A stretch of 64,000 nucleotides of DNA from Hydrogenophaga sp. (GTDB lineage: Bacteria; Pseudomonadota; Gammaproteobacteria; Burkholderiales; Burkholderiaceae_C), in contig NZ_JAILWB010000016.1 of NCBI RefSeq assembly GCF_025699295.1, positions 55,715 to 119,714 on the forward strand, given 5' to 3'. The notes beneath the pieces were generated by a model. That model was not told the DNA's origin, did not search any database, and saw only the letters and a list, made by a program, of their open reading frames with translations. This document shows positions 18,548 to 26,507 of this stretch, piece after piece; position 1 is the stretch's first letter, and every line of letters starts with the position of its first letter. The position numbers were made by a program, and so were the translations under genes.

Positions 18548-19828
18548 TCAGCCGCCGGCCACCACCGTGCGTTCAACAACACGGTCATCGCCCAACACGA
18601 TCAAAGCAAACAGCAACTCGTCCAGACTGTTCGCCTGAGAAGTCTTGCGAGCCAGAAGCGGCGTGGCCTGCGGGTCAAGCACCACGAAGTCGGCCTCGTG
18701 GCCGGGCTGCAGGTTGCCCACCACGCCTTCCAGCCCAAGGGCACGCGCAGCGCCCGCCGTGTGCTGCCACCAGAGCTGGCCCGGTGTGAGGCTCAGGCCC
18801 GTCTTGGTCTGGCCCTCGCGGCCCACGCAGTAGGCCGCCAGCATGGTGTGGAAAGGCGAGAAGCTGGTGCCGCCACCCACGTCGCTGGCCAGGCCGTAGC
18901 GCATGCCCGCCGCGTCGGCCGCCATGTAGTCGAAAAATCCGCTGCCCAGGAACAGGTTGCTGGTCGGGCTCACGGCGGCCACCGTGCCGGTGGATGCCAT
19001 CAGCTCGCGGTCGGTCGTGTCCAGGTGGAGGCAGTGCGCGTACACGGCGCGCTCGCGCAACAGACCGAAATCGCCGTACACCCCGAGGTAGCTGCGCGCA
19101 TCCGGAAACAGCTCGGCGGCCCAGCGCACCTCGTCGCGGTTCTCGGCCACATGCGACTGGATCCACACGTCCGGGTACTTCGTGGCCAGCACGCCCGCGC
19201 CGCGCAGCTGCGCCGGCGTGCTCGTGGGTGCGAAGCGCGGCGTGATCGCGTAGCCCAGGCGGTCCACGCCGTGCCAGCGCTGGATCAGTGCCTCGGTATC
19301 GATCAGGCTCTGCTCGGTCTCGTCGCGCACACCGTCCGGACTGTGCCGGTCCTGCAGCACCTTGCCGGTGATGAAGCGCAGACCGCGCGAGCGCGCCGCT
19401 TCGAAGACGGCATCCACCGAGGCGGGATGCGAAGTGGCAAAGGTCAGCGCGGTCGTCACGCCCTGGCGCGCGAGTTCGTCGAGGAAAAAGTCGGCCACCT
19501 CGCGCGCATGGGCCGGCTCGTAAAAGCGCGACTCGTGCGGGAAGGTGTAGTTCTCCAGCCAGGGCAGCAAGCCCGCGGCGGGCGCGCCGATCACGTCGGT
19601 CTGCGGGTAGTGCACGTGCATGTCGACGAAGCCCGGCGCGATCAGCTTGCCGCGCAGGTCCTCGACCGCCACGCCGGGGTAGTTGCCGATCAGCGTGGCG
19701 TGGTCGCCCGCGGCGCGCACCACGCGGCGGCCCTGCGCATCGGGGCCAACCACCAGCAGGCCATCGGCGTCGTACACGGGGGTGTCGTCATCGGCAAAAC
19801 GCAGCAGGGCGGCACGGTAGGCTTTCAT
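18548..19828 (-). CDS. guaD: Guanine deaminase
   Basis: A 426-residue amidohydrolase converting guanine to xanthine and ammonia. It shows the zinc-binding DMHVHYPQTD (HxH), the GuaD-specific WLENYTFPHESRF segment, SHVAENRDEV, YAHCLHLD and SDVGGGTSFSPF (metal aspartate). The length is as in E. coli (about 440). The ATG at 19828 starts just before the composite beta domain. It sits 74 bases after the BMP binding protein gene on the same strand; the product xanthine is the substrate of the xdhAB enzyme of the same island. Confidence 0.93.
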   Translation of the reverse strand: MKAYRAALLRFADDDTPVYDADGLLVVGPDAQGRRVVRAAGDHATLIGNYPGVAVEDLRGKLIAPGFVDMHVHYPQTDVIGAPAAGLLPWLENYTFPHESRFYEPAHAREVADFFLDELARQGVTTALTFATSHPASVDAVFEAARSRGLRFITGKVLQDRHSPDGVRDETEQSLIDTEALIQRWHGVDRLGYAITPRFAPTSTPAQLRGAGVLATKYPDVWIQSHVAENRDEVRWAAELFPDARSYLGVYGDFGLLRERAVYAHCLHLDTTDRELMASTGTVAAVSPTSNLFLGSGFFDYMAADAAGMRYGLASDVGGGTSFSPFHTMLAAYCVGREGQTKTGLSLTPGQLWWQHTAGAARALGLEGVVGNLQPGHEADFVVLDPQATPLLARKTSQANSLDELLFALIVLGDDRVVERTVVAGG

Positions 19829-19902
19829 GGCGCGCAGCTTAACGCGCCCGGCTCGCCCGGGCATACGGCCTGCCCGATAGCGCCCATACCGGCGCTCCGA
19901 GC

Positions 19903-20991
19903 TCAACGCTCGATGCTGCCCTGAACACCCTCGACCAGCCAGTTCATGCCCAGGATCTGCGCATCATTCAAGGCCTTGCCGGCCTCGATCACCGTGGCGC
20001 CCCGGTTGTCGCGCACCGGGCCGCGCGCGGCGAACACGGCCAGCTTGCCAGCGGCCATGTCGGCCTGGCGCGCCAGCACCTCGTCGCGCACCTTCGCCGG
20101 CACCTTGCTGCCGAAACCGTCGACGCGGATCATGCCGTCCTTCACGCCGCCCCACACGCTGGCGCTCTGCCAGTTGCCATCGAGCACCGCCTTCACGCGG
20201 CGCGTGTAGTAGTCGCCCCAGAGGTGCGTCACCGCGGCGATCTGGGCATCCGGCGCGACCGCGCGCATGTCGGAGTGATAAGCCACGGCGAGCTTGCCGC
20301 GTTCCTGCGCAGCCACCATCACGGCGGTCGATCCGGTGTGGAAGGCCAGCACCTCGGCGCCCTGGTTCATCAGCGTCATGGCCGCCTCGCGCTCGCGCGG
20401 CGGGTTGAACCACTCGCCCAGCCAGACCACCTTCACGCTCGCGCGCGGGTTCACCGAGCGCATGCCCAGCGTGAAGGCGTTGACGCCCTGGATCACCTCG
20501 GGAATCGGAAAACCCGCGACGTAGCCCGCCTGCGTGGCCATGCGACCCGCCGCCACGCCGGCAAGGTAACGGCCCTCGTAATAACGCGCGTTGGCAGTCG
20601 CCACGTTGGGCGCGGTCTTGTAGCCGGTGATGGATTCGAACTTCACGTCCGGGAACTCGCGCGCCACCTTCAGCGTGGGTTCCATGTAGCCGAAACTGGG
20701 CGTGAAGATGATGCGGTGGCCCTGTTGCGCCAGGTCGCGGATCACGCGCTCGGCGTCGGCCCCCTCGGGCACGTTCTCGACGTAGCGCGTCTCGACGCGA
20801 TCGCCCAGCGCGGCCTGCACGGCCTGGCGCCCCAGTTCGTGCTGCCGCACCCAGCCGGCGGGCGTGAGCGGCGCGACGTAGACGAACGCCGCCTTGAGCG
20901 GGGGCGTCTGCGCAGTGGCGGCGAAGGGGATGAAAAAGCTGGCGGCCGCGAGCGCGCAACAGGCGCACCGGGCCACGAGGTTTTTGTACAT
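19903..20991 (-). CDS. BMP-family purine/nucleoside binding protein, copy 1
   Basis: A 362-residue periplasmic binding protein of the BMP (PnrA/Med) family. A Sec signal peptide ends near residue 28 (FAATAQ); there is no lipobox, unlike copy 2. Family signatures include YVENVPEGADAERVI, FTPSFGYMEPTLKVA and YYEGRYLAGVAAG. It closely resembles copy 2 at 23301 and probably feeds the same ABC permease with a different ligand. AGGA precedes the ATG. A strong terminator lies upstream of it, so it and guaD may form a separate transcription unit. Confidence 0.9.
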   Translation of the reverse strand: MYKNLVARCACCALAAASFFIPFAATAQTPPLKAAFVYVAPLTPAGWVRQHELGRQAVQAALGDRVETRYVENVPEGADAERVIRDLAQQGHRIIFTPSFGYMEPTLKVAREFPDVKFESITGYKTAPNVATANARYYEGRYLAGVAAGRMATQAGYVAGFPIPEVIQGVNAFTLGMRSVNPRASVKVVWLGEWFNPPREREAAMTLMNQGAEVLAFHTGSTAVMVAAQERGKLAVAYHSDMRAVAPDAQIAAVTHLWGDYYTRRVKAVLDGNWQSASVWGGVKDGMIRVDGFGSKVPAKVRDEVLARQADMAAGKLAVFAARGPVRDNRGATVIEAGKALNDAQILGMNWLVEGVQGSIER

Positions 20992-21019
20992 GGTGTTCCT
21001 CTACATGGCTTCCGTGAAT

Positions 21020-21052
21020 GAAAAAGCGAGCCGGGGAAGCACCGGGCTCGCT
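21020..21052 (-). terminator. Intrinsic terminator after the adenosine deaminase gene
   Basis: On the minus strand AGCGAGCC (21052-21045) and GGCTCGCT (21032-21025) form an eight-base stem with a GC loop, followed directly by five U. It lies between the deaminase stop (21111) and the BMP copy 1 start (20991). Confidence 0.75.
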
Positions 21053-21110
21053 GGGCATGATTTTAGCCTCGCGGCGACCGCAGCCCTCGCCACGGATGGA
21101 CGAAGGGCCG

Positions 21111-22121
21111 TCAGTCGATGGCGCTGTCGAGCAGGGCCATGAGCTCGCCGCGGCGCGCCTCGTTCACGAAGCTGGCCTCGATGCTGTTGCGCGCGAGCGT
21201 GACCACGTCCTCCCGCGAGAGGCCGAGCGCCTCCACGGTCTGCACGAAGTTGGCGTTCATGTAGCCACCGAAATAGGCCGGGTCGTCCGAGTTGACCGTG
21301 GCGCACAGGCCGGCGTCGAGCAGGCGCTTCATCGGGTGGTGTTTCAGATCGTCCACCACGCAGAGCTTGAGGTTGGACAGCGGGCATACGGTGAGGGGCG
21401 TGCGCCGTTTCGCCAGTTCGGCCACCAGGGCCGGGTCTTCGAGTGATCGCACGCCGTGGTCGATGCGCTCGGTTTTCAGGTCATTCAGTGCTTCCCAGAT
21501 ATAGGCCGGCGGCCCTTCCTCGCCCGCGTGTGCCACGATCCGCAGGTCCAGCTCGCGGCAGCGCGCGAACACGCGCGAGAACTTCGAGGGCGGGTGCCCG
21601 ACCTCGCTCGAATCCAGCCCCACGCCGATGAAGCGCGCGCGGTACGGCATGGCCGCCTCCAGCGTGGCGAATGCGTCCTCCTCGCTCAGGTGGCGCAGGA
21701 AACACAGGATCAGCGCCGTGCTGATGCCGAGTTCGGCCTGCGCACGGTCGCAGGCGCTGGACAGGCCGTTGATCACCGTGGCCATGGGCACACCGCGCGC
21801 GGTGTGGGTTTGCGGGTCGAAGAAAATCTCGCAGTGCACCACGTTGTCGGCCCTGGCGCGCAGGAAGTACGCCCAGGCCATGTCGTGGAAGTCGGCCTCG
21901 CGCAGCAGCACGCTGGCGCCGGCGTAGTAGATGTCGAGGAAGCTCTGCAGGTCCGTGAACGCGTAGGCCGCGCGCAATGCGTCCACGCTGTCGTAGGGCA
22001 GGCTCAGGCCATTGCGCTGCGCCAGCGCGAAGATCAGCTCGGGCTCCAGAGAGCCTTCGATGTGGATGTGCAGCTCGGTTTTTGGAATGGCGGCGGCGAG
22101 TTGGGCGGCGGTCATGCTCAT
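21111..22121 (-). CDS. add: Adenosine/adenine deaminase
   Basis: A 336-residue zinc-dependent deaminase of the adenosine deaminase family. KTELHIHIEGSL holds the HxH zinc ligands, IVAHAGEEGP the third histidine and catalytic glutamate region, IDHGVRSL and NSDDPAYFGGY the last aspartates. The NSDDPAYFGG and FFDPQTHT forms are usual in the bacterial group that contains adenine deaminases, so adenine rather than adenosine may be the substrate. Of several clustered ATG codons 22121 is chosen on spacing to a GAGA; 22115 or 22130 remain possible. It follows the Rieske gene by 23 bases on the same strand. Confidence 0.88.
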   Translation of the reverse strand: MSMTAAQLAAAIPKTELHIHIEGSLEPELIFALAQRNGLSLPYDSVDALRAAYAFTDLQSFLDIYYAGASVLLREADFHDMAWAYFLRARADNVVHCEIFFDPQTHTARGVPMATVINGLSSACDRAQAELGISTALILCFLRHLSEEDAFATLEAAMPYRARFIGVGLDSSEVGHPPSKFSRVFARCRELDLRIVAHAGEEGPPAYIWEALNDLKTERIDHGVRSLEDPALVAELAKRRTPLTVCPLSNLKLCVVDDLKHHPMKRLLDAGLCATVNSDDPAYFGGYMNANFVQTVEALGLSREDVVTLARNSIEASFVNEARRGELMALLDSAID

Positions 22122-22144
22122 GAGGTGCATTCTCGATCTTGTGG

Positions 22145-23170
22145 TCAACAGGTGCCAAGTGCAATGCCCAGGCGCATCAGGTAGCGGCGATAGGCGCTCG
22201 AAACGCGGTCGGCCGGTCCGTGCACCTCGGTCACGGGCGCGGTGCGACCAATCGGCAAGGCGCGTGGCGACTGCGACTCCACCACAGGGCGATCCTGCGC
22301 GAAAACCGCGTCCTGGAATGCCACCAACTCCGGGTCGGTTGAGGTGTCGCCCTGCGTGGCCATGACGAACCAGGCCGTGCAGAGTTCGTGTCCGTCGGGC
22401 CGGATGAACAGCGCGATGGCATTGCTCACCGGATCGCCGGCGGTGGCTTCCTTGCGCAACATGGCAGTAAAGGGGTGTGGAACGTCGTAGCGGTAGGCGA
22501 TCCATGCGCCCTTGTCCGCCTGCGCATACGCGCGCGGCTGCCAGGCGTGGGCCTCACGCACCACCAGGCCGACACCCGGCTCGGCCGGCTCTTCCACGGT
22601 GCCGGGTCGCACCTGCGCATGGCCGCGTTCACCCAGCCAGCCCTCGTGCACAAAGCCGAAGTGGCTCAGGTCCAGAAAATTCTCCACCAGCCGTGGCGCA
22701 CTGGTGTTGACCTCATACGGCCCGCACAGCACCACGCGCCAGGCGGGGTCTCCAGCGGGCGTGAACGCGGGCGGATCCCGCAAGCTGGCGTGCAGCGTCT
22801 GCTCGGGCGCGCGCAGGCGCACCCACACCAGGCCATGCTGCTCGCGTGCTTCGAACACCTTTGCCACGTGACCCGCCGGGGGCACGAAATCGGGTGCCGC
22901 GGGCACGTGCTGGCAACGCCCCGCACCGCCGAACTGCCAGCCGTGGTATGGACACTCCAGACGCGCACCGTGCAGACCGATCAACACCCGCCCCTGCGAG
23001 AGCTTCGCACCCCGGTGCGGGCAGCGGTCGGCCCAGACGTGCACCCGGCTGCCATCGTGCGCGCTCTCACGCCAGAGCACCAGCGACTGCCCCAGCAGCG
23101 TGCACGCCACAGGCGCCTCGCGCACCTGGTGCGACGCGATCACGGGATGCCAGAGTTGCTGTTCGATCAT
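22145..23170 (-). CDS. NdmA/B-like Rieske oxygenase in purine gene cluster
   Basis: A 341-residue Rieske oxygenase. The [2Fe-2S] site is DRCPHRGAKLS and, about 20 residues later, CPYHGWQF; the catalytic iron site is NFLDLSHFGFVHEG. The overall order, the LWHPV start, the VFAQDRPVVESQ segment and the final ADRVSSAYRRYL segment resemble, from memory, the Pseudomonas caffeine N-demethylases NdmA/NdmB. Together with its place between purine binding protein, deaminase and xanthine dehydrogenase genes, this suggests N-demethylation or hydroxylation of a methylated purine. No reductase partner (NdmD-like) is in the window. VanA-type O-demethylase is the alternative. Confidence 0.7.
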   Translation of the reverse strand: MIEQQLWHPVIASHQVREAPVACTLLGQSLVLWRESAHDGSRVHVWADRCPHRGAKLSQGRVLIGLHGARLECPYHGWQFGGAGRCQHVPAAPDFVPPAGHVAKVFEAREQHGLVWVRLRAPEQTLHASLRDPPAFTPAGDPAWRVVLCGPYEVNTSAPRLVENFLDLSHFGFVHEGWLGERGHAQVRPGTVEEPAEPGVGLVVREAHAWQPRAYAQADKGAWIAYRYDVPHPFTAMLRKEATAGDPVSNAIALFIRPDGHELCTAWFVMATQGDTSTDPELVAFQDAVFAQDRPVVESQSPRALPIGRTAPVTEVHGPADRVSSAYRRYLMRLGIALGTC

Positions 23171-23185
23171 GGCGATGTCATTCAA

Positions 23186-23215
23186 ACAGAAAAGCCGCCC
23201 GGAGGAGGCGGCTTT
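23186..23215 (-). terminator. Intrinsic terminator after BMP copy 2
   Basis: On the minus strand AAAGCCGCC (23215-23207) and GGCGGCTTT (23199-23191) form a nine-base stem with a seven-base loop, followed by UUCUGUUUG. It lies 20 bases before the Rieske start codon, so Rieske and deaminase expression depends on read-through or an unseen promoter. Confidence 0.7.
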
Positions 23216-23224
23216 CGATTCCAG

Positions 23225-23299
23225 GGCACGGTGGGTCCGGCTCCGCCGGCCCACCGTGCCGCCCCCTTGAGGGGGTCGCGCGAAGCGCGGCGGGGGTGG
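23225..23299. repeat. Compound palindromic intergenic element (Comamonadaceae type)
   Basis: Three consecutive hairpins: GGCACGGTGGG/CCCACCGTGCC (23225-23235 and 23250-23260, with an inner CCGGC/GCCGG stem), CCCCC-TTGA-GGGGG (23262-23275) and GCGC-GAA-GCGC (23278-23288), ending in GGCGGGGGTGG. From memory, elements with the CCCTTGAGGG...GCGAAGCGC...GGGGGTGG pattern are scattered between genes in Comamonadaceae. It touches the BMP copy 2 stop codon and probably forms the 3' end of that mRNA. Confidence 0.6.
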
Positions 23300-23300
23300 A

Positions 23301-24455
23301 TCAATTAGGCACTTTGCCTTCGACACCCTTCACATAGAACTTCACGCCACCCAGGAACGCGTCGTCGGCGATGGCGTCCTTGGCCAGCACTTCCTTGCCG
23401 TCCTGGCCCACGATCGGGCCCTTCCAGATCGAGTAGCTGCCGTCCTTGAGGCCGGCGCGCACGGCGTCGACCTTGGCCTTGATCTCGGCGGGCACGTCCT
23501 CGGCCACCGAAACCATGTCGATCGCACCTTCCTTGACGCCCCACCACACGCCACCGGTGGTCCAGGTGCCTTCCAGCGCGTCCTTGGTGGCCTTGATGTA
23601 GTACGGCGCCCAGTTGATCACTGCCGAGCCCAGGTGGGCCTTGGGGCCGTAGGCGGTCATGTCCGAATCCCAGCCGAAGGCGCGCTTGCCCAGCTTCTCG
23701 GCGGTCTGCAGCACGGCCGAGGAGTCGGTGTTCTGCATCAGCACGTCGGCGCCGCCGTTGATCAGCGAGGTCGCGGCCTCGGTTTCCTTCGGTGGGTCGA
23801 ACCAGCCGTTGACCCAGACCACCTTGGTCTTGACCTTCGGGTTCACCGATTGCGCACCCAGCGTGAAGCTGTTGATGTTGCGGATGACTTCAGGAATTGG
23901 GATGGAGGCCACCACGCCGAGCGTGTTGGTCTTGGTCATGCCACCGGCGATGATGCCAGCCATGTACGCGCCTTCGTAGGTACGGCTGTCGTAGGTACGC
24001 ATGTTCTCGGCTGTCTTGTAGCCGGTGGCGTGCTCGAACTTCACGTCCTTGAAATCGGGCGCGACCTTGAGCATGGGCTCCATGTAGCCGAAGGTGGTGC
24101 CGAAGATGAGCTTGTTGCCCTGGCTGGCCAGGTCGCGCAGCACGCGCTCGGCGTCGGCGCTCTCGGGCACGTTCTCCACGAAGCTGGTGACGACCTTGTC
24201 GCCGAATTCCGCCTCCACCGCCTTGCGACCGTTGTCGTGTGCAAAGGTCCAGCCACCGTCGCCCACCGGGCCGACATAGGCAAACGCGATCTTCAGCGGC
24301 TCGGCCTTGGGCGCCTCGGCTGCGGCGGGCGCGGGCGCCGGTGCGGCAGCAGGCGCGGCGACTTCTTCCTTCTTGCCGCAGCCGATCAGCACGGCGCCAG
24401 CCAGCGCGCTCAGCGCGGCGACTCTCATCAGGGAACGTTTGCTCAGGTCTGTCAT
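23301..24455 (-). CDS. BMP-family purine/nucleoside binding lipoprotein, copy 2
   Basis: A 384-residue substrate-binding lipoprotein of the BMP (PnrA) family. A lipobox (VLIGC, cysteine about 26) is followed by an alanine/proline-rich linker of about 25 residues and then the binding domain (FAYVGPVGDGGWTFAHDNG, FVENVPESADAERVL, FGTTFGYMEP). It is encoded 74 bases after the permease genes on the same strand and is the most likely cognate binding protein of the ABC importer at 24530-28035. The flanking terminator and palindromic element may raise the level of this mRNA relative to its neighbours. Confidence 0.92.
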   Translation of the reverse strand: MTDLSKRSLMRVAALSALAGAVLIGCGKKEEVAAPAAAPAPAPAAAEAPKAEPLKIAFAYVGPVGDGGWTFAHDNGRKAVEAEFGDKVVTSFVENVPESADAERVLRDLASQGNKLIFGTTFGYMEPMLKVAPDFKDVKFEHATGYKTAENMRTYDSRTYEGAYMAGIIAGGMTKTNTLGVVASIPIPEVIRNINSFTLGAQSVNPKVKTKVVWVNGWFDPPKETEAATSLINGGADVLMQNTDSSAVLQTAEKLGKRAFGWDSDMTAYGPKAHLGSAVINWAPYYIKATKDALEGTWTTGGVWWGVKEGAIDMVSVAEDVPAEIKAKVDAVRAGLKDGSYSIWKGPIVGQDGKEVLAKDAIADDAFLGGVKFYVKGVEGKVPN

Positions 24456-24485
24456 GGAGAACCTCGAAGTTCAGGGGGTGAAGAA

Positions 24486-24512
24486 AACGGAAAAACTGTA
24501 CCCAGATGGGTA
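24486..24512 (-). terminator. Weak hairpin with U-tract between permease and BMP copy 2
   Basis: On the minus strand TACCC-ATCT-GGGTA (24512-24499) is followed by CAGUUUUUC. A five-pair stem is short, so it may be an attenuator or mRNA 3' stabiliser rather than a full terminator. It stands in the 74-base gap before the binding protein. Confidence 0.4.
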
Positions 24513-24529
24513 TTCAAGTGGAACGCAAA

Positions 24530-25450
24530 TTATGAACCCGGATAGAACGGTTTCCCGATCGACGTAGGCATGTTGATGCGGATCCAGGTGGGGTTGCGCG
24601 AGATCAGCACCAGCACGACGATGGTGGCCACGTAGGGCATCATGGTCAGGAACTGGCTGGGCACGTTCACGCCAACGCCCTGCAGGTGGAACTGCAGCAT
24701 GGTCACGCCACCGAACAGGTAAGCCCCAAGCAACACACGGGCCGGGCGCCAGGTGGCAAAAGTGGTGAGCGCCAGCGCGATCCAGCCCTTGCCGGCGATC
24801 ATGCCCTCCACCCACAGCGGTGTGTATACGGTGGACACGTAGGCCCCGGCCAGGCCGCAGAGCGCACCACCGGCCATCACCGCCACCAGCCGGATGCGCC
24901 GCACCGGGTAGCCCAGCGCGTGCGACGACTCCGGGCTCTCGCCCACGCTGCGCAGCACCAGGCCGGCGCGCGTGCGATAAAGGAACCAGATCATGAAGAT
25001 CACCAGCGCCACGCAGACATAGACCATGGGGTGGTGGCGGAACAGCGCCGGGCCAATCAGCGGGATGTCGCCCAGCAGGGGAATCGCGAACTGACCCTGC
25101 TCAGGCAGCTTCTCCTGCACGTAGCGGGTGCCGGCAAAGGCAGAGAAACCGGCGCCGAACAGGCTCAGCGCCAGGCCGGTGGCGTACTGGTTGGTGTTGA
25201 GCCAGATCACCAGGCCACCGAAGATGGCGGCAAGCAGCGCGCCAGCGGCCATGCCGGCGGCAAAGCCCAGGGTGGTGCTGCCGGTGTGCACCACGGTGGC
25301 GAAGCCGGCCAGCGCGGCGCAGAGCATCATGCCCTCGGCACCCAGGTTGACGATGCCGGCCTTCTCGTTGATGAGCAGGCCCAGCGAGGCGATGGCCAGC
25401 ACCGTGCCCGCATTGAGCGAGGCGGCGATCAGCAGTGCGATGGATTCCAT
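24530..25450 (-). CDS. Nucleoside/purine ABC transporter permease 2
   Basis: A 306-residue membrane permease of the BPD_transp_2 (YufQ/NupQ-like) family, with about eight to nine hydrophobic segments and the family motifs EKAGIVNLGAEGMM and SVGESPESSHALGYPV (the loop that contacts the ATPase). It starts one base after the stop of the other permease, with GGAGG before the ATG. Together with the companion permease, the ATPase at 26494 and a BMP protein it forms an importer for nucleosides or related bases in the inner membrane. Confidence 0.9.
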   Translation of the reverse strand: MESIALLIAASLNAGTVLAIASLGLLINEKAGIVNLGAEGMMLCAALAGFATVVHTGSTTLGFAAGMAAGALLAAIFGGLVIWLNTNQYATGLALSLFGAGFSAFAGTRYVQEKLPEQGQFAIPLLGDIPLIGPALFRHHPMVYVCVALVIFMIWFLYRTRAGLVLRSVGESPESSHALGYPVRRIRLVAVMAGGALCGLAGAYVSTVYTPLWVEGMIAGKGWIALALTTFATWRPARVLLGAYLFGGVTMLQFHLQGVGVNVPSQFLTMMPYVATIVVLVLISRNPTWIRINMPTSIGKPFYPGS

Positions 25451-25451
25451 G

Positions 25452-26507
25452 TCATTTCCTCCAGACGAGGCGGTAGGCAATCAGCGTGTCGCAGGCCAGC
25501 AGCGCAAACAGCAGCAGCCCCTGGAACACACCCGTGATCGACTTGGGCAGGCCCAGGCGCGACTGCGCGAGCTCGCCGCCGATGTAGAACATGCTCATCA
25601 GGATGGCCGAGAACACGATGCCCACCGGGTGCAGCCGCCCGACGAAGGCGACGATGATGGCGGCGAAGCCGTAGCCCGCCGGCACATAGGGCGTGAGCTG
25701 GCCGATCGGGCCGGCCACCTCCAGCGCACCGGCCAGGCCCGCCGCCCCGCCCGAGGTCAGCAGCGCGACCCACAGCGCCTTGCGCGAAGAGAAGCCCGCG
25801 TAACGCGCTGCCGCCGGCGCCAGGCCGCCCACCAGCTGGGCGTAGCCCGCGTAGGTGCGGAACAGGAACACCCACACCGCCGCCACGCCGGCCAACGCCA
25901 GCAGCAGGCCGATGGTCACGCGCGAACCCTGCATCAGCCGCGGCATCTGCGTGGCCGCCTCGAAGGTCTTGGTCTGCGGGAAGTTGTAGCCCTGCGGGTC
26001 TTTCCAGGGGCCATAGACCAGGAAGTTCAATACCTGGATGGCCACGTACACCAGCATCAGGCTGACCAGGATTTCATTGGCATTGAAGCGGTCGCGCAGC
26101 AGCGCCGTGATGCCGGCCCAGACCATGCCGCCGAACACACCGGCGGCCAGCACCGCCAGCACGATCCAGCCCCCGGTGGTCTTGTCGGCCATGAGCGCGA
26201 CACCGGCGGCGAACACCGCGCCGATGATGTACTGGCCTTCGGCACCGATGTTCCACACGTTGGAGCGGAAACACACCGCCAGGCCCAGCGCGATGATGAG
26301 CAGCGGCGTGGCCTTGACCATCAGCTCCGACAGCGCGTAGGTGTTCTTGATCGGTTCCCAGAAGAACACCTGCAGGCCGCGCACCGGGTCCTTGCCGAGC
26401 ACGGCGAACAGGATGACGCCGATCACCACAGTGATGGCCAGCGCCAGCAACGGCGAGGCATAGCCCCAGCGCGCCGAGGGCTGGGGACGGACTTCAAGCC
26501 GCAGCAT
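25452..26507 (-). CDS. Nucleoside/purine ABC transporter permease 1
   Basis: A 351-residue permease (YufP/NupP-like). About ten hydrophobic segments are seen; the motif FRSNVWNIGAEGQYIIGA is the family hallmark and GLAPAAARYAGF is the coupling loop. It overlaps the end of the ATPase gene by 14 bases and precedes the second permease by one base, so the three are translated as a unit. It pairs with the second permease as a heterodimer. Confidence 0.9.
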   Translation of the reverse strand: MLRLEVRPQPSARWGYASPLLALAITVVIGVILFAVLGKDPVRGLQVFFWEPIKNTYALSELMVKATPLLIIALGLAVCFRSNVWNIGAEGQYIIGAVFAAGVALMADKTTGGWIVLAVLAAGVFGGMVWAGITALLRDRFNANEILVSLMLVYVAIQVLNFLVYGPWKDPQGYNFPQTKTFEAATQMPRLMQGSRVTIGLLLALAGVAAVWVFLFRTYAGYAQLVGGLAPAAARYAGFSSRKALWVALLTSGGAAGLAGALEVAGPIGQLTPYVPAGYGFAAIIVAFVGRLHPVGIVFSAILMSMFYIGGELAQSRLGLPKSITGVFQGLLLFALLACDTLIAYRLVWRK

